In this document: positions 61,001 through 64,000 of the stretch, one piece after another
Layout of the letters: every line of letters begins with the position of its first letter
Position numbering within the stretch: the stretch's first letter is position 1
Origin: Hexactinellida sp. DTS-2022
Lineage: Eukaryota; Porifera; Hexactinellida
Direction: 5' to 3'
Assembly: GCA_028753945.1 (NCBI GenBank)
Contig: JAPNXP010000012.1
Location: 3,162,001-3,226,000, forward strand
DNA: 64,000 nt
Program-made: the position numbers and the translations under genes
The notes under the pieces: generated by a model
Told to the model about the DNA's origin: nothing
Database searches by the model: none
Seen by the model: only the letters and a program-made list of their open reading frames with translations

Positions 61001-64000
61001 CAGCGTGATGTTTGAAAGTATTACTTTCCAGAAGGCAGCTAATGTAACATTATCAATCAACAGATTCTCGTTAACTGATGGAAATATTTTTATATTAGAA
61101 GATAATACTATTGCATATTTAAAACTTATCAATTCTGATTTAAATATGCTAAAGCAGAGAAGAATTGCTAGATCATCGAATTTGACTTACCTAGCAATCG
61201 AGAGTAGTGCGATAGTTGACAAAAGTAATCAGCGTGTCCAAGCACTAAAAAATGGTATCAATACCTTGAGGGTAACTACATATATTTCAGACACTACCAG
61301 TCCTATCCTCAACAACTTTGTAATCGATCTCACGGCCGAGATAATTATATTACACTTCTCAGAGACGGTTGCTGTAGCTTCTTTGGACATGACTAGACTG
61401 ACTCTGCAGGCACATTCTAAAGCCAATCATACAATTGAGCTATACACTCTCACTCAAAATACAACTACTAACTCTACAGATTCAACTATCATTTCTTTAA
61501 AACTTGGCATTACAGATTTGAATTATATTAAACAACTGACTTCTCTTGCAACTGAACTTTCTAACACGTATCTCTCATTAACTTCTGAGTTTATACATGA
61601 TACATTCGACAATCCAATTTATCCAATTCTTAAGAATTTGTCTCTCCGAGCTTCTGTTTTCGTTTCAGACATCATCCAACCACAGTTGAGCAGTTTTGAA
61701 ATTAATCTTAATTCAAGAATGCTTACACTCTACTTTACAGAAACTGTCAATGTATCTTCGGTGAATATTTCTCAATTGACCATTCACTGTGAGCCTTCTA
61801 CTTATTTTGAGAATTGTTCTTATTCGTTGACTTATTATACTTATACTTCTGACCCCAATCAACATTTCCTGAGAATTCAGATGAGTGACGAGGATTTCAA
61901 TGAAATTACAAAAAGGAAAATCCTCGCAACTGAATTATCCAATAGTTACATATCTATTACATCTGATTTTGTGCTTGACATGTTCTCTAACCCAATATTA
62001 TCAATTAGGATGCCTGGTATCAAAGCTAGTAAATATTATCCTGACAGATCAAGACCCAGGCTTTTGTCATTCTCACTTAATATGAATTATGGCTATATTC
62101 TTCTCAAATTTAGTGAGACCATGGATATCAACACTTTCAACCCTTCCTTTATAACATTACAAATAAATGCTACATCTACCTTATTTAGTTTCTCTCTGAA
62201 TGGAGCTACTAATTTCTCCTCGTTTAATGAACAATTACAGTCAATTGACCAACATTATAACCAGCCTTATGTGATTATTTTCTTACTTAATTCGGACCTC
62301 AACAACTTAAAGAGGAACACAAAGCTAGCTACGTCCAAATATAATACTTTTATTGGCTTTGAATCGAACCTAATTGCTGACATAAGCAACAATCTGGTTA
62401 TAAATGTTTCATCTGTTGCTGCTCAACCTGTCAATTTATTTACATCAGACAAAGTAAACCCAATTTTGACTTCTTTCAATTTTGACTTAGACACGGGTGT
62501 TGTTAGCCTTCTCTTCAGTGAGACTATTAATTCTTCTTCTTTTCTACCAAACACAATTTCTATCCAGAATATTAATTCCAGGGATAATTATACATTAGTT
62601 TATTCTCTCACTGGCGGCGAATTGATCAAACACTACGATGATCCTCTAATACATTTCACACTCAATATTATTGATACTAATGAAATTAAGAAAATTGATT
62701 TATTAGCCACATTGGATTCTAATACTTTTATTACTATTGACGATCATACAGTTCTGGACATGAATGACAATAACTTAGTTCCTATCAGTAGTTCTGATGC
62801 TCTCTTGGTCAATTTATACACCAATGATAGTACACGACCCAGTCTGAATTCATTCTCGCTTAACTTAACTTCTGAGATCATGACTCTTTCCTTCACGGAA
62901 CCTGTCATCTTACATACTTTTAATTCTTCTCAAATCACTCTTTCTAACAACCAAACTCTTTTATTCAGATTGACTGATGGTTATTTATTTCATCAGGGTA
63001 ATGAAATTCGTTTTGATTTGATATTAACTACTTCTGATTTGAACTACATCAAAGAGTTAACCCCCCTAGTAGTCTCCAAAGATTCTACATTCATATCAAT
63101 AACTTCAGAGTTAGTCTCAGATACGCATTCGAATCAAGTCGTTCCGATAAATTATCTTCAAGTTATGGAATTCTTCCCTGATTTAATCAATCCGCTATTA
63201 AATGATTTCGATTTGGATATGAATAACGGAATACTCACTTTATATTTCAGTGAAACTGTGAATGCCTCCTCTCTGATGACGATACATCTTAGTATTTTGT
63301 CTTCAAATGAGAGTTCTGTACTGTGGCATACTCTAGGGGAATCCTCGTATACCAACTCTTCTAATTCGTATATAGTAACAGTTTTAATTAGCTTAGATGA
63401 TCTTAATCAAATTAAACAGTTAAAATATTTAGCCACTGACGTAGATAATTCATTTATTGTGATTAGTAGAGAGTTTATTAATGACATGAACCACAATCCT
63501 ATAATTCCTATTGTGTCCACTCTACCATTGCATATTCGTAACTTCACTAGAGATTCTACTTCTCCAGTTCTTGACAGTTTCAGTCTGGACATGAATATTG
63601 GGCTATTAACTCTTTTCTTTAGTGAAACTATAAATTCAACTACTATCCGCATTACTGATATCCTACTACAATCTCTTCCACACTCTAGTTTTTATTCAGT
63701 ACCATTAACATCCACTAGATTCTTTGAATTTGATGGCCCTAATATCACAATTACTCTCTCAGATTATGATCTAAATCACATTAAACAAATGAATACCCTT
63801 GCTCTAGATATCAACTCTACTTACCTCATTATCAACTCATCTGCAGTTTACGATTTAACTGGAAACCCTTCGATTGTAATTCTGGGCAATCAAGGACTGA
63901 AAGCATCTGTTTTTATCCCAGATATTACGAATCCTAATATTGAGGGATTCTCTCTTGATTTAAATACAGGCCTGTTTGTATTATCTATATCCGAAATTCC
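34058..64000 (+). CDS. Giant Ig-like repeat protein, exon 6, at least 29.9 kb, 3' end outside window
   Basis: After the phase 2 acceptor ATTTTAG at 34057 one frame stays open to the end of the window: about 9,980 codons with no stop seen and 80 domain starts all in the same frame (first D at 34182, last at 63921). Domain length is 117-140 residues, mean 125.5. Typical blocks by approximate position: D-x-T-x-P-x-L-x-S-F-x-L-D-L-N-x-G (1-17), L-x-F-S-E-T-[VI]-x-x-S-[ST] (20-30), I-x-L-Q (38), L-T-G-G (55), L-x-x-x-D-L-N-x-I-K (75-83), L-A-T-x-x-N-[ND]-T-[YF]-[LI]-S (88-98), I-x-D-M-x-G-N (104-110). The layout resembles SbsA/Big_5 Ig-like domains. N-x-[ST] sequons are dense, so a secreted or surface protein is likely; this is inference. 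No transmembrane or enzyme motif was noticed. The symbol is unknown to me. Confidence 0.95.
35661..42461 (+). repeat. 18-domain super-repeat block B (R5-R22)
   Basis: Landmarks by unit in the block: units 1 and 2 have cysteine pairs (TGC 35931 with TGT 35958; TGT 36330 with TGC 36348). Unit 2 has Q-R-W-G-F-D-D-G. Unit 4 (from 36840) has N-E-P-V, unit 5 (from 37233) has F-N-D-V, and unit 13 (from 40203) has F-N-E-P. Length is 6,801 bp. The corresponding earlier block (R-13 to R4) is spread over exons 1-6 with introns between. Confidence 0.85.
42462..49154 (+). repeat. 18-domain super-repeat block C (R23-R40)
   Basis: Units 1 and 2 carry cysteine pairs (TGT 42756 with TGT 42783; TGT 43134 with TGT 43152). 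Unit 2 has L-Q-T-F-F-E-D-P, like R-12 and R60. Unit 4 (43623) has F-D-E-P, unit 5 (43986) F-N-D-V, unit 13 (46923) F-N-E-P. Unit 5 holds Y-G-I-D-V-L-A-I-T. Two further cysteine-pair domains occur at units 9 (45444) and 13. Length is 6,693 bp. Confidence 0.85.
49155..56027 (+). repeat. 18-domain super-repeat block D (R41-R58)
   Basis: Units 1 and 2 carry cysteine pairs (TGT 49407 with TGC 49434; TGT 49809 with TGT 49827). Unit 2 has Q-R-W-S-F-D-E-G, like R6. Unit 3 (49944) resembles R7 in its F-D-E-T-V-D and N-W-L-Y segments. Unit 4 (50316) has F-D-E-P, unit 5 (50694) F-D-D-V, unit 13 (53760) F-N-E-P. Length is 6,873 bp. Confidence 0.85.
56028..62825 (+). repeat. 18-domain super-repeat block E (R59-R76)
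   Basis: Units 1 and 2 carry cysteine pairs (TGT 56301 with TGT 56328; TGC 56682 with TGT 56700). Unit 1 has several extra cysteines. Unit 2 has L-Q-S-F-F-R-S-P, like R24. Unit 4 (57180) has F-D-E-P, unit 5 (57564) F-N-D-I with Y-G-I-D-V-L-A-V-T, unit 13 (60543) F-D-E-P. Length is 6,798 bp. Confidence 0.85.
62826..64000 (+). repeat. Domains R77-R80, super-repeat landmarks absent
   Basis: If the period continued, R77 and R78 would carry cysteine pairs and R80 an E-P. R77 and R78 have ordinary V-x-K-D-S-T-F and L-A-T-x-x-D-N-S-F segments. R80 reads S-E-I-P at the window end and not S-E-P. R77 itself has a T-E-P-V. The domains are otherwise normal, so the super-repeat seems to end or change near 62826. 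Confidence 0.7.

Noticed and set aside
36179-63652. Many minus-strand and off-frame open frames of 60-110 residues within the giant exon
   Set aside because: They are shadows of the repeat domains. They recur at equivalent places in the repeats and have no independent domain features.
1-64000. A bacterial or viral origin for the window because the domain resembles a bacterial Ig-like fold
   Set aside because: GT-AG introns, THAP, FLYWCH and BED-type transposases and numerous MITEs all point to an animal nuclear genome.

Overview
The window looks like nuclear DNA of an animal, most likely a marine invertebrate; a sponge is possible but cannot be settled from the sequence. The evidence is AT-rich DNA, GT-AG introns, nested and decayed DNA transposons of animal type (P element with a THAP finger, MULE with a FLYWCH finger, hAT with a BED-like finger), a Ty3/gypsy relic and many MITEs.

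One gene dominates. On the + strand I find six exons of one enormous protein: 3390-3945, 5056-5466, 11691-12873, 19026-20131, 32066-33762, and a last exon from 34058 that runs off the window at 64000 with no stop seen (about 9,980 codons). Splicing keeps frame at all five junctions (intron phases 0, 0, 1, 0, 2), and repeat length and register are preserved across every one. At least 11,600 residues lie in the window; both ends of the gene are outside it. The protein is an almost uninterrupted tandem array of a domain of about 125 residues. I count 93 domain starts: 13 in the first five exons and 80 in the last. The domain pattern is D-x-T-x-P-x-L-x-S-F-x-L-D-L-N-x-G, then L-x-F-S-E-T-V, L-T-G-G, D-L-N-x-I-K, L-A-T-x-x-N-N-T-Y, and I-x-D-M-x-G-N. 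It resembles the SbsA-type bacterial Ig-like fold (Big_5). Frequent N-x-S/T sequons suggest an extracellular, adhesive or matrix protein. I number domains so that the first one starting in the last exon (34182) is R1.

The main discovery is hidden order in the array. Variant domains recur with a period of exactly 18: adjacent disulfide-type domains at R-13/-12, 5/6, 23/24, 41/42 and 59/60, and FND/FDD in place of FSE-T at R-9, 9, 27, 45 and 63. EP in place of ET recurs every 9 domains (R-10, -1, 8, 17, 26, 35, 44, 53, 62, 71). A 36-domain period is visible in finer motifs, such as G-x-[ND]-[IV]-L-A-x-T in R-9, R27 and R63. The order runs through both the intron-rich and the intronless parts.

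Layout: 1-3389 holds nested foldback elements and an hAT MITE. 3390-34057 holds five exons separated by introns loaded with transposons: MITEs in intron 1; a Ty3/gypsy relic in intron 2; a P element and foldbacks in intron 3; a P relic, hAT relic, MULE relic and several MITEs in intron 4; nothing in the 295-bp intron 5. From 34058 to the end is pure coding repeat with no transposon, intron or frameshift seen.
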